Source: Sinonovacula constricta
Taxonomy: Eukaryota; Mollusca; Bivalvia; Cardiida; Solecurtidae
NCBI GenBank assembly: GCA_007844125.1
Contig: CM017561.1
Location: 23,775,208 to 23,839,207 of the forward strand
Reading direction: 5' to 3'
Length of the DNA: 64,000 nt
In this document: positions 59,101-64,000 of the stretch, one piece after another
How the letters are laid out: every line of letters starts with the position of its first letter
How positions within the stretch are numbered: position 1 is the first letter of the stretch
Translations under genes and position numbers: made by a program
Notes under the pieces: model-generated
The model's input: only the letters and a program-made list of their open reading frames with translations
Told to the model about the DNA's origin: nothing
Databases searched by the model: none

Positions 59101-61889
59101 TTCTACCCAGACATAAATTTGGGGCCTACCTCCACCAAATTGCTTGATGTCTCTATAATGGTCACTGGGATTTATTTAAAAAAAAAACACAATAAAATGG
59201 ATGTCTTTAGAAACTATGACTACAAATTAACCTGTCTTAAGGAAATAGTGTAGATCCAGCTGACTGACAAGTATCACACTATTTGCTGCTGCTTTCTGTA
59301 GGTGTACTGAGCATTTCATCTAGAAAATAAGTAAGAATTAAATAAATGAACTAATGTATCATGCTAAGAGAAAATTGTCTAAAATCCATGTTTCAGAATC
59401 CCAGCCATTCTGATCACTACTTCCAACCAGTTGATGAAATGGGTGGGCAGACAGCTAAGTCAGCTCCGACATTGTTACCTGGGCAACGGATAGATACTCC
59501 AACCTCTTTCTCGAATGAAGATGAGGCCAAAATGTGGGCAAGGGAGAGACAGAAGAAAGATAACCATAACATGAGTAGGTGTCATATTATTATGACATTA
59601 TTGTTTAAAAAATATGTCATTTGGTTTGGTTCTGGAAAACAGCAGGTACCTGCCAATAAGGGAACTTTCCCTTATTGTTTCAGCATTTATTGATACCACT
59701 TACCTTTAAAAACCATGATCAAAGTCGTTTCTGTTTTTTTTGCAAAATCTAGTTTTCTTTGTTTCAAATTAATTAGGCTTGTTAACAGAAACAGCAAGAA
59801 AAGCATTTGTTTTCATTTTTATTTTTTTCAATTAAATTTTGCTCAACTAATGTCTCAATTGGTTTCAGTTGAAAGAAGACGCCGCTTCAACATCAATGAC
59901 AGAATAAAAGAGCTTGGAACTATGCTACCAAAGAATATTGACCCGTAAGTCATATAAAGGACAGCAGGACAGCTATTAAGGCACACAGCCTTATGTCTAG
60001 TTAGCAAATACAATATCAAATATTAATTCTGGCTTGAGTTATTTGGTTCTAGCGAATATACTTGATTAGGGAAACTTGCTATATTAATGCAGGTTGGAGA
60101 TATTGCCAATTGTAAACAGACACAGAAAGAAGTATTTCTATTTATGTACAAGTTATGCCGACTGTGTTTACATTTGTATCTATTGGATTTACAGAACTTC
60201 ATAACTCAGTTTGTCTTGAAATATCTTTATCAGAATATAGATTTTATAGACTCTTTTATAAGCAAACCTTGCACATTGATCTGGACAACCTTCCAGCTAG
60301 CTTTAAAGATTGTTCAGCAGAAACCTTAAATAGTGTCATTTATTATATACCTATAAATGTTTATCTTTAAAATTAGTTTGTATTTTCTTGTTGAATACAT
60401 ACAGTTGTATTCCACTCTCCGTATTTGATAAAACCCCTTGTATTTTACTTGTTGCTTGTGTAAACTGAAAGTGCATAATATGACGGATTACTTTTTCTAT
60501 AAATAGAGCAGATCGATAATTTTCAGTTATTTCCAGTTGTTTTCCTGTTAAACACTTGTTGTTACCTTTAAATATGACCAATAATTGTTTGTTGGTGGTA
60601 TTATTCTTCGAAATAATGAACGAAGTGTGTAAATAGACTTAACGCAATATATGCCAAATTTCTGCAAGATGTGTAATTGAAAAAAAACTTACCTCGGTAA
60701 GGTTATCTACGGTAAAAATAGTTCCAACTGAAAAATGTATTTATGGTCGAGAAAAAAGTGTTCAGTGTTTATTAAAGGTATATAATAAAAGGAATACTAC
60801 GTCAGCGTACGATCCGCCGAGCCGGATTGTTCTCGGTGGCTGTGCAATACTCGGATTGTGCTCGAGGCTACGCCTCTCGCGCAATCTGGGTATTACACAG
60901 CCAACTCAAACAATCCGGCTCAGTGGATCGCACGCTGACGTAGTATTCCATATAGATTATAATATAGTTTTTGTAATCCCTTTATATAAATAGTCTGTTG
61001 ACTTAGCCTGCTTAGCGCAAATTTGCCTAGTACAGGTATATGAACAAGGTGTCAGTTTTGTCAGAATATAACTATATATACCCTTTTGTTGTTATAGTGA
61101 CTTGCGTCAGAACAAGGGGTCTATCCTGAAGGCATCTGTGGACTACATCAAGAAGTTGAAGAGAGATCAGGAAAGGTTAAAGGATCTGGAACAGAGGCAG
61201 AGACAGACAGAGGCACAGAACAGGAAGATGCTTCTCAAGATACAGGTATGTACACTGACAGGCCCTATAGACGGTACAGACATAAAATACAAATTAGAAT
61301 ATCAGTTTATCAAAAACAATTAGAAGACATGCTTAAATTGCTTGTGAAGTATTCTTTCAGATTAATGGACCTTAAAATGACTAATTATTGTATCATGTTT
61401 TAATAATGCATGTTTTCCATTTTTTCTCAACATAATGTTATTCCTCTCAAGTTTATAATTGCACTGTTAATTAGCATTTCTTCCCTTGATAAAAATATGT
61501 GATACAGAGTATCAAGTTCCAATGCCAGTTTAGTTCCACCATTATTGGACATTGTTACCATGGAAACCATTAATCCATTGCAGCAACTGGAACTACTGAT
61601 GCAGGCGCAGGGTCTGCGAACTCCTGGCCTTAGTGACGAGTCGTCGTCCCTGACAACCATGGTGCAGCTAGACACTCATTCCCCAGGACAATTCACATTC
61701 ACTCATGTTAAACAGGAAACCAGTGAACAGCAGAGTTCCTGCTCCAGTAGTGCCCCACCCCCAGACATTCACACAACCTTGAACTTGGATGAGTTCATGG
61801 AGGACCAGCACAGGCTGTCTTCTGACCCCATGTTGTCATCACAACCATTAATGGATGATGATGTTACCATGGATACCTTTCATTTGTGA
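32072..61889 (+). CDS. MITF: MiT/TFE family bHLH-leucine zipper transcription factor (MITF/TFEB/TFE3 orthologue), eight coding exons
   Basis: Nuclear E-box-binding regulator of lysosome biogenesis, autophagy and nutrient response; in animals the family is held at lysosomes by Rag GTPases and phosphorylated by mTORC1. Coding exons: 32072-32178, 51750-51954, 55471-55770, 57657-57761, 59397-59574, 59869-59944, 61098-61245, 61584-61889. All introns are GT-AG, the phases agree at every junction, and the spliced frame gives 474 residues (human TFEB is 476). Rough domain map: 1-30 degron-like segment; 46-61 Rag-binding segment; 104-125 NPT.YH segment; 187-230 acidic activation segment; about 262 Ser-Ala-Pro; 288-340 bHLH with H296, E300 and R304 as the E-box-reading residues; 341-380 zipper; K416 in VKQE. 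The vertebrate C-terminal SSRRSS-type serine cluster is absent and the protein ends DTFHL. Invertebrates usually have one such gene, so assignment to MITF, TFEB or TFE3 individually would be arbitrary. Confidence 0.95.
33058..33367 (+). mobile_element. SINE family B, copy 3 (5'-truncated), intron 1
   Basis: The body 33070-33355 is flanked by a perfect 12-bp duplication CAACTGGTCTGT (33058-33069, 33356-33367). It keeps a decayed box B (GGTTCAATCCC), CATACCAAAGTCGTTAA and the CCCAATAAACGTACAAA end. Confidence 0.92.
33875..34010 (+). mobile_element. Decayed tRNA-derived SINE head
   Basis: CTTGTAACGCTTCTGACTGC and GGGTTTGAGTCCC resemble the head of the family D SINE at 58968, with a box-B-like core. 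No duplication seen. Confidence 0.4.
34123..36520 (+). repeat. 12-bp minisatellite, about 200 units
   Basis: Units GATGATGACAAT, GATGATGACAGT, GGTGATGACAAT and GATGCTGACAAT. GCTGAC variants are confined to about 34310-35180 and GGTGAT/TGTGAT variants dominate after 35300, so the array has two differently evolving halves. Frames are open on both strands (609 and 611 codons), and one plus frame without any ATG reads as an Asp/Asn/Ser run. It lies in an intron and is not considered coding. Confidence 0.97.
36961..37020 (+). repeat. Duplicated 31-bp AT-rich block
   Basis: CTAAAAACTAAAAAAATAGA followed by TAATTATAGT appears twice in tandem, directly before the possible MITE at 37019. Confidence 0.8.
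37019..37269. mobile_element. Possible MITE, intron 1
   Basis: The left end TACACTGGCGTAGCTTC and the right end (reverse complement TACATGGACGCAGCTTC) form imperfect inverted repeats. GTAGGTACGTGCCTACA forms an inner palindrome. No duplication confirmed. Confidence 0.4.
38236..42228 (+). repeat. 87-bp satellite-like array, about 46 units
   Basis: The unit begins ATTGGTAGAGACTGCAGCCC, continues GTCATTAACAGTGCAGATCC, TGATCAGACAGCTCCCTGAG, and ends GAAGCTGGTTTATCTGACTCTTCACTT. Variants recur at fixed distances: AAATCTTCACTT and a one-base-deleted CAGCTCCTGAGG recur 348 bp apart (four units), and TCTTCTTTTAT and GGATCTTC recur 261 bp apart (three units). Higher-order units therefore duplicated. 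Since 87 is 29 codons, frames of 926 (plus) and 670 codons (minus) stay open; they are intronic and rejected as genes. Confidence 0.98.
43048..43569. mobile_element. hAT-like MITE, intron 1
   Basis: Ends CAGGGCTTTTTCAG (43048-43061) and CTGAAAAAGCCTTG (43556-43569) are inverted repeats with one mismatch. CAGGG-type ends are typical of hAT elements. Inner subterminal repeats AAATTGGGAA occur near both ends. AGTAATGT occurs outside both ends (43035, 43593) but not directly abutting, so the duplication is unconfirmed. Confidence 0.65.
43835..45160 (+). repeat. 22-bp tandem array and derived variants
   Basis: About 46 units of CAGTCCCAATACCATCCATT plus CT up to about 44860. Then shorter CAGCCCCAATACCAT and CAGCTCCAATACCAT units run to about 45130. 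A block around 43970-44170 is repeated at about 44230-44430, showing a larger duplication. Frames across it encode [24 protein letters not shown] repeats and are artefacts. Confidence 0.95.
45694..46316 (+). repeat. 31-bp tandem array, about 20 units, hairpin-forming
   Basis: The unit is CACAGCTCCCAGTGACCAGC then TGTGGGTTCCT. AGCTGTG and CACAGCT form a perfect 7-bp stem around GGTTCCT in nearly every unit. TTATCAG variants recur about 186 bp apart. Confidence 0.95.
47540..47616 (+). repeat. 28-bp unit in three copies
   Basis: ACTGCCAAGCACTAATGATT followed by CACT is repeated three times, the third copy with CCCAGC and AACG changes. Confidence 0.85.
47617..47688. repeat. Dispersed foldback (TAGTGTAG...CTACACTA family), intron 1
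   Basis: The left arm AATAGTGTAGGTTCAGATCA and the right arm TGATCAGGATCGACACTATC are complementary with few mismatches. Related whole or half copies lie at 16-60, 5241-5280, 10463-10500, 12549-12590, 19206-19240, 37484-37510, 49176-49243, 51611-51650, 57157-57192, 59243-59290 and 63870-63932. Confidence 0.75.
48475..48716 (+). repeat. Poly-C run and about 25-bp C-rich tandem repeat
   Basis: A CCCCCC run is at 48475-48495, followed by units of CCTAGATCCACCACCCCCAC plus CTAC. No coding content. Confidence 0.9.
50514..50760 (-). mobile_element. SINE family A, copy 4, intron 1
   Basis: Full-length minus-strand copy with box B GGTTCGAACCC and the uninterrupted TTTTAACTTATATTAATCCC. AAGTTA flanks both sides (50514-50519, 50755-50760), a short, partly decayed duplication. 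Its E-box has changed to TCATGTG (50672-50678). Confidence 0.88.
51350..51603 (+). mobile_element. SINE family A, copy 5, just upstream of MITF exon 2
   Basis: The 232-bp element 51361-51592 lies between perfect 11-bp duplications AAATCATCCTG (51350-51360, 51593-51603). Box A and box B are intact and CACGTG lies at 51434-51439. It ends about 150 bp before exon 2. Confidence 0.95.
51750..51954 (+). CDS. MITF: MITF exon 2: Rag-GTPase binding segment
   Basis: Residues 36-104, between acceptor TTATTTCAG and donor AAG|GTACAG. It contains [19 protein letters not shown] at 48-66, which aligns without gaps to MITF SSRILLRQQLMREQ and with TFEB SRIGLRMQLMREQ. T49, R50, Q56 and L57 occupy the positions of TFEB S3, R4, Q10 and L11, residues known to be needed for Rag binding and lysosomal recruitment. 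The exon ends PTQVLK, the same boundary as vertebrate ...EVLK|VQ. The preceding intron is 19.6 kb of mostly repeats, and a SINE ends only about 150 bp upstream. Confidence 0.95.
52280..52515 (+). mobile_element. SINE family D, copy 1, intron 2
   Basis: TTGTAACTCC, a decayed box B GGTTCAAGACG, then AGGAAGGTTTTCCAGCTAAC and TCTTCCTCCACCA are shared with the copy at 58968. It ends in an A-rich tail. Confidence 0.7.
52762..53360 (+). mobile_element. MITE with CGCTCACCTGA ends, intron 2
   Basis: CGCTCACCTGA at 52768-52778 and its exact reverse complement at 53322-53332 mark the ends, followed outside by GGGCCATCATGGCCCTCTTG. The interior holds three imperfect repeats of about 130-150 bp with CTTGTGAACACACTAGAGGC, CAATCTTCACCAAACTTGAT and GTAGGTCAC. 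I recognise this as a type of element very common in bivalve DNA. It carries several AGGTCA half-sites. Confidence 0.85.
53361..54248 (+). other. Intron 2 remainder; possible alternative promoter
   Basis: No repeat recognised. If exon 54249 is a first exon, its promoter lies here. A TATA-like CATAAAAG at about 54211 is close to the ATG; nothing else distinctive is seen. Confidence 0.25.
54249..54662 (+). CDS. MITF: Candidate alternative first coding exon of MITF (138 codons)
   Basis: An ATG-initiated open frame lies inside intron 2, opening [15 protein letters not shown] and running to EWFLSD at the donor GAT|GTAAGT (GT at 54663). A TAA stop lies 24 nt upstream in frame and there is no acceptor next to the ATG, so it looks like a first exon, not an internal one. 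The exit is phase 0, matching the phase 0 entry of exon 3, and would give a 508-residue protein. A second donor, GAG|GTACAT (GT at 54702), is also phase 0. The encoded peptide is Ser/Thr-rich and I do not recognise it. The isoform would lack exons 1 and 2, hence the degron and Rag-binding parts, as vertebrate MITF-M lacks the exon 1B1b degron segment. This is inference from phase, donor strength and open length; transcript evidence would decide. Confidence 0.5.
55471..55770 (+). CDS. MITF: MITF exon 3: conserved LENPTRYH segment and acidic tail
   Basis: Residues 105-204, after acceptor TTTTCTTCAG. The start [20 protein letters not shown] is clearly homologous to MITF [20 protein letters not shown] and the TFEB equivalent. 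[11 protein letters not shown] aligns with SAPNSPMAML, which carries TFEB S122, an mTORC1 target. The end is rich in Asp, Ile and Ser. Two strong phase-0 donors exist: GAG|GTAAGC (GT at 55717) and GAT|GTAAGT (GT at 55771). The longer form places DIDDISIDD directly before [12 protein letters not shown], which resembles vertebrate MDDVIDDIISLE, so I use it here. If the intron is not removed, the frame continues to a stop at 55845. Confidence 0.93.
56752..57058. mobile_element. MITE with 15-bp perfect TIRs, intron 3
   Basis: TAGTCCCCTACCGGT (56752-56766) and its exact reverse complement (57044-57058) bound 307 bp; the terminal TA probably is a TA target duplication (Tc1/mariner type). The left end also folds on itself (GTCCCC...GGGGAC). 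The interior has a (TCTG)n run at about 56813-56854 and AGGTCAAGGTCA at 56979-56990. Confidence 0.92.
57657..57761 (+). CDS. MITF: MITF exon 4: acidic activation segment
   Basis: 35 codons (205-239), phase 0 at both ends, acceptor CTGGCAG and donor ACA|GTAAGT. The peptide [20 protein letters not shown] is followed by [14 protein letters not shown]. This corresponds to vertebrate DDVIDDIISLES...ILGLMDPALQMANTLP, the acidic amphipathic p300/CBP-binding transactivation element of MITF and TFE proteins. The hydrophobic and acidic spacing is kept although identity is modest. Confidence 0.92.
57854..58124 (+). mobile_element. tRNA-derived SINE, family C, intron 4
   Basis: The element 57864-58114 lies between perfect 10-bp duplications TAGAACCACT (57854-57863, 58115-58124). 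Box B GGTTCAAACCC is present and the 5' head is truncated. Body features include CTGACTCGTCGGTGTCAGTG and TGCCGGCTAATCCCATCCCA. Confidence 0.93.
58968..59195 (+). mobile_element. tRNA-derived SINE, family D, copy 2, intron 4
   Basis: The tRNA-like head has box A TGGTGTAGTGG and box B GGTTCAATTCC. The body GGAAGGTCTTCCAGCTGTCT and CTACCTCCACCA is followed by an A-rich tail. Complete but without a clear duplication. Confidence 0.85.
59397..59574 (+). CDS. MITF: MITF exon 5: Ser-x-Pro regulatory site and start of the basic region
   Basis: Residues 240-298 plus one base, acceptor ATGTTTCAG, donor [21 protein letters not shown] lies where vertebrates have SNSCPANL or SSSCPADL, the mTORC1-phosphorylated 14-3-3 docking serine (TFEB S211). 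The Ser-x-Pro-x-x-Leu spacing is kept. The exon ends [16 protein letters not shown], the first half of the DNA-binding basic region, with H296 contacting the E-box. The junction with exon 6 falls at the same place as in vertebrate genes (DNHNL|IERRRR). Confidence 0.95.
59869..59944 (+). CDS. MITF: MITF exon 6: basic region and helix 1
   Basis: A 76-nt exon, entry phase 1 and exit phase 2, acceptor GGTTTCAG and donor CCC|GTAAGT. It encodes [20 protein letters not shown] followed by PKNIDP, almost identical to vertebrate MITF/TFEB. E300 and R304 are the invariant E-box-reading Glu and Arg. This exon is the strongest single identification in the window. Confidence 0.98.
60791..60949. mobile_element. 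Palindromic MITE, intron 6
   Basis: A 159-bp inverted repeat: GGAATACTACGTCAGCGTAC at the left end returns inverted at the right, with about 40 bp per arm at high match. Each arm carries a CRE-like TACGTCA. The centre is CpG-rich compared with its surroundings. Confidence 0.85.
61098..61245 (+). CDS. MITF: MITF exon 7: loop, helix 2 and leucine zipper
   Basis: 148 nt, acceptor TGTTATAG and donor CAG|GTATGT. It encodes [20 protein letters not shown] and then a charged coiled coil ending RKMLLKIQ, matching vertebrate [20 protein letters not shown]...LLLRIQ. Vertebrate W at the loop (RWNKG) is Q here (RQNKG). The zipper is the family-restricted dimerisation element that keeps MiT/TFE proteins from pairing with Myc/Max. 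Confidence 0.97.
61584..61889 (+). CDS. MITF: MITF exon 8: end of zipper, SUMO motif, C-terminus
   Basis: Terminal coding exon (residues 374-474), acceptor CCATTGCAG, stop TGA at 61887. [15 protein letters not shown] continues the zipper like vertebrate [20 protein letters not shown] places K416 in the psi-K-x-E SUMO motif conserved with MITF IIKQEP (K316; the melanoma-associated E318K change breaks this motif). [20 protein letters not shown] aligns with LEDILMDD...DPLLSSVSP. The vertebrate serine cluster after that point is missing. Confidence 0.95.
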   Translation, partial: QLELLMQAQGLRTPGLSDESSSLTTMVQLDTHSPGQFTFTHVKQETSEQQSSCSSSAPPPDIHTTLNLDEFMEDQHRLSSDPMLSSQPLMDDDVTMDTFHL

Positions 61890-63325
61890 GACCTGAATAA
61901 CCACAAGGAATTGTTACAATGCAAACTGGAAATGACAGGTTAATCATATGGGAATACCTGAATCATCCTGACCTGGTTTATTAGGGGTGATTACAATGCG
62001 AAAGGTTTGTCTGATTGATTCACAATGCAAAAATGATGATTTCCAACTTTCTATATTGGTTGAAGCATCAATTACGGTATCTCACATGTACCTTGGTTAA
62101 ATGCCCATCTGGTGTATGCATGTTGTATGCTAACTGGACAATGTCTCAAACTATTAAAGCTAATGCAAATTTGAAACAAACTGGCCATCTTTATAGAATA
62201 TTTCACATGTGGAGTGTGCTAAATGATTTCTATCAAATTCATGATACAGGTGAAATGTTCAATACAGGATTGATTATACCATAACTTGGTTCAAGTTTGT
62301 GTAGCTGTATTGTTAGTACATTGTTTGCACTATAAAGAGACCTGTCTGCCAGTAAGTAAGCATTGATCCTGTCTGTGCACTGTTCTGGATCCTGCACCTG
62401 TGGCCAGGGGAGACTACTCTAATGAGTCTGTCAATGGATGCAACCTCTGCTGTTGATTGTCATGGTGCTATTATACAGATAGTACTGGTGGGTGTACAAT
62501 TGTAAATATATTTCTAACTACAAAAAAAAATCAAAGAAGAACTTGTTTTGACTTATTGTAAGCAAGATAATGTAGATTGTAAATGTAGTGGATTGTACCC
62601 TAAATTTAGATGTCTGTATTTCCTTTATACATTCCATTAGCCAACTTGTGTGGCTTAAAATTTGAATGCCTTCAAAGTTGGTTGTGTAATGTTAATCTAT
62701 TTACACTGTTTGCCCCTTTTTTAACATAATTTAATGGAAATTTACTTTTCTTAAATTCCCTAAAGTTATGTGGTACATTCAGGTGTAAAAATGACATACC
62801 TTATTTTAATAGTTGATAAAAATGATACATTTACCAGTAAATTTCTATTAGAAAGTAAGTTTAAATACTTTTTAAATGTGACAAAATAAGCTATGCATAC
62901 CTTAATTTAATGGTTGATAAAAATGATACATTTACCAGTAAATTTCTATTAGAAAGTAAGTTTGAAAACTTTTTTAAATGTGACTAAATAAGCTATGCAT
63001 ATTTTTCAAGAGAGTATTGGTTAAAAAACAACCTTGATTAAATTATTCATAGGCTGCAGTGTAGAACAAATCAACACATAAGCATATATAAGGTTTGAAA
63101 ATTTTTAATATTTGAAAAGTTGCATATGAACAATGGTTATAACTGGACTGTCTGGAATCAAATTCTTTTGTTGGTTTATCTGAAATAATTTGTTTGTGTT
63201 TTGTTCTTTCCATTTCAAGCATAGTTTAGACCACTGTAACAAATGTCAATGAACAATGTGTTCGGTATTTTTCGTTAATAAATCAAGTCCATATCATATT
63301 TCAAATAAACTCAATGGCTTCTTCT
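61890..63325 (+). other. Probable 3' UTR of MITF with polyadenylation signals
   Basis: Non-coding sequence follows the stop, AT-rich, without introns or further exons that I can see. Canonical AATAAA signals occur at 63277-63282 and 63304-63309. The 3' end is therefore placed near 63300-63325; another end is possible. Confidence 0.5.
62795..62998 (+). repeat. 101-bp tandem duplication in the MITF 3' UTR
   Basis: Two adjacent copies (62795-62895 and 62896-62998) share a core from TTGATAAAAATGATACATTT through AGAAAGTAAGTTT and the end TAAGCTATGCATA. They differ at a few positions, so the duplication is recent but not fresh. Confidence 0.85.
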
Positions 63326-63375
63326 TATAAACATGGGTTAAACATGCCATCTTATGACTAAACATGCAAGAAGTG

Positions 63376-63609
63376 TACTGTGGTATCATTTAATTTCGCT
63401 GGCTCGAAATTTCGTGAAATCGCAGAAAAAGACTGTTTCGCGCGGACGTAAATTCGCGCAAATAACAATCCATTCGGACATTAGCACGTTTCGGATACGT
63501 ATGTGGAAATATATGGTTAAATGTAAGCTTAGGTTTTAAATTCGTGCACTGGCCCGAGTGCGAAATACGCGAAAATTAAGCCATTGCTAAATTAAATGAT
63601 ACCACAGTA
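63376..63609. mobile_element. MITE with 21-bp perfect inverted ends, downstream of MITF
   Basis: The left end TACTGTGGTATCATTTAATT (63376 onwards) and its reverse complement at 63589-63609 match over 21 bp, including a TA at each end (TA target site). The interior is rich in TTCGCG and CGCGAA motifs. A bivalve-type MITE; non-coding. Confidence 0.92.
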
Positions 63610-64000
63610 TTATACAGTTAGGTTCACAGTATCACATGTAGACTCATTTACTTTTAAGCACTAGATCAAATTTCATATATCATATATTTTAACATTTTCA
63701 TTATTTCATATATTCCAGATAAAGAGTTTGCTATTTTGTCACATATTCATTTACAGTACTTTTGTGTTGCCTGGACACGAAAATGTGTCATTATTCTAAA
63801 TTGACATAATTCTGTAACATGAAGGTTTGAGGTTTTACCTCTGCCTTAACACATATTGATAAGTCTTAGGCAAGTAATGTATATCCAGCTTCTGTTGAAA
63901 GCTGTCTAATCAGGATCTGCATTATTTGCTCCTGAGTCGCTGGCAATATGTCAAAGGCATCCTTGCATGTTGATACAGGAATATTTGATGTAGCATTGTA

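Noticed and set aside
59026..59253. 75-codon frame upstream of MITF exon 5
   Set aside because: Lies inside a SINE and ends in its A-rich tail.

Overview
This is eukaryotic, AT-rich, intron-containing DNA, most probably from a bivalve mollusc. Two things point that way. One is a single MiT/TFE-type transcription factor gene whose long first intron is full of repeats. The other is a set of interspersed elements of kinds I associate with bivalve genomes: tRNA-headed SINEs, a MITE with CTCACCTGAGCACAA-type ends, a MITE opening with CTGTGGTATCATTTAA, and a small 'TAGTGTAGATCC...GGATCTACACTATTTGC' foldback. The species call is inference; the gene call is firm.

Layout. Positions 1-32,000 hold no recognisable complete gene. 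They contain a series of unrelated tandem arrays: 40-bp units at about 780-4137, 54-bp at 6365-6995, 44-bp at 13577-14138, 15-bp at 15434-17545, a GC-rich array at about 26690-27375, and 58-bp at 28882-29400. Between them lie tRNA-derived SINEs with clear target-site duplications, two nested DNA-transposon insertions, and the 3' end of a non-LTR retrotransposon at about 31540-31840.

Positions 32072-61889 (+ strand) carry one gene of about 30 kb, the MITF/TFEB/TFE3 orthologue. Its eight coding exons splice in a consistent phase into a 474-residue protein. In order it has a degron-like N-terminus, a Rag-GTPase-binding segment, a conserved NPT.YH segment, an acidic activation segment, a Ser-x-Pro site in the position of the 14-3-3 site, a bHLH-leucine zipper, and a VKQE SUMO motif. 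Intron 1 (19.6 kb) holds further arrays: about 200 copies of a 12-bp unit, about 46 of an 87-bp unit, and 22-, 31- and 25-bp arrays. Intron 2 contains a strong candidate alternative first coding exon (54249-54662) in phase with exon 3. It would replace the degron and Rag-binding regions and so give a protein uncoupled from lysosomal mTORC1 control. A second in-frame donor pair in exon 3 predicts an isoform differing by 18 residues.

Positions 61890-64000 hold the 3' UTR, with an internal 101-bp duplication and polyadenylation signals at 63277 and 63304, followed by a 21-bp-TIR MITE. About a quarter of the window is tandem array. The very long open frames in those arrays come from unit lengths divisible by three and I do not treat them as genes.
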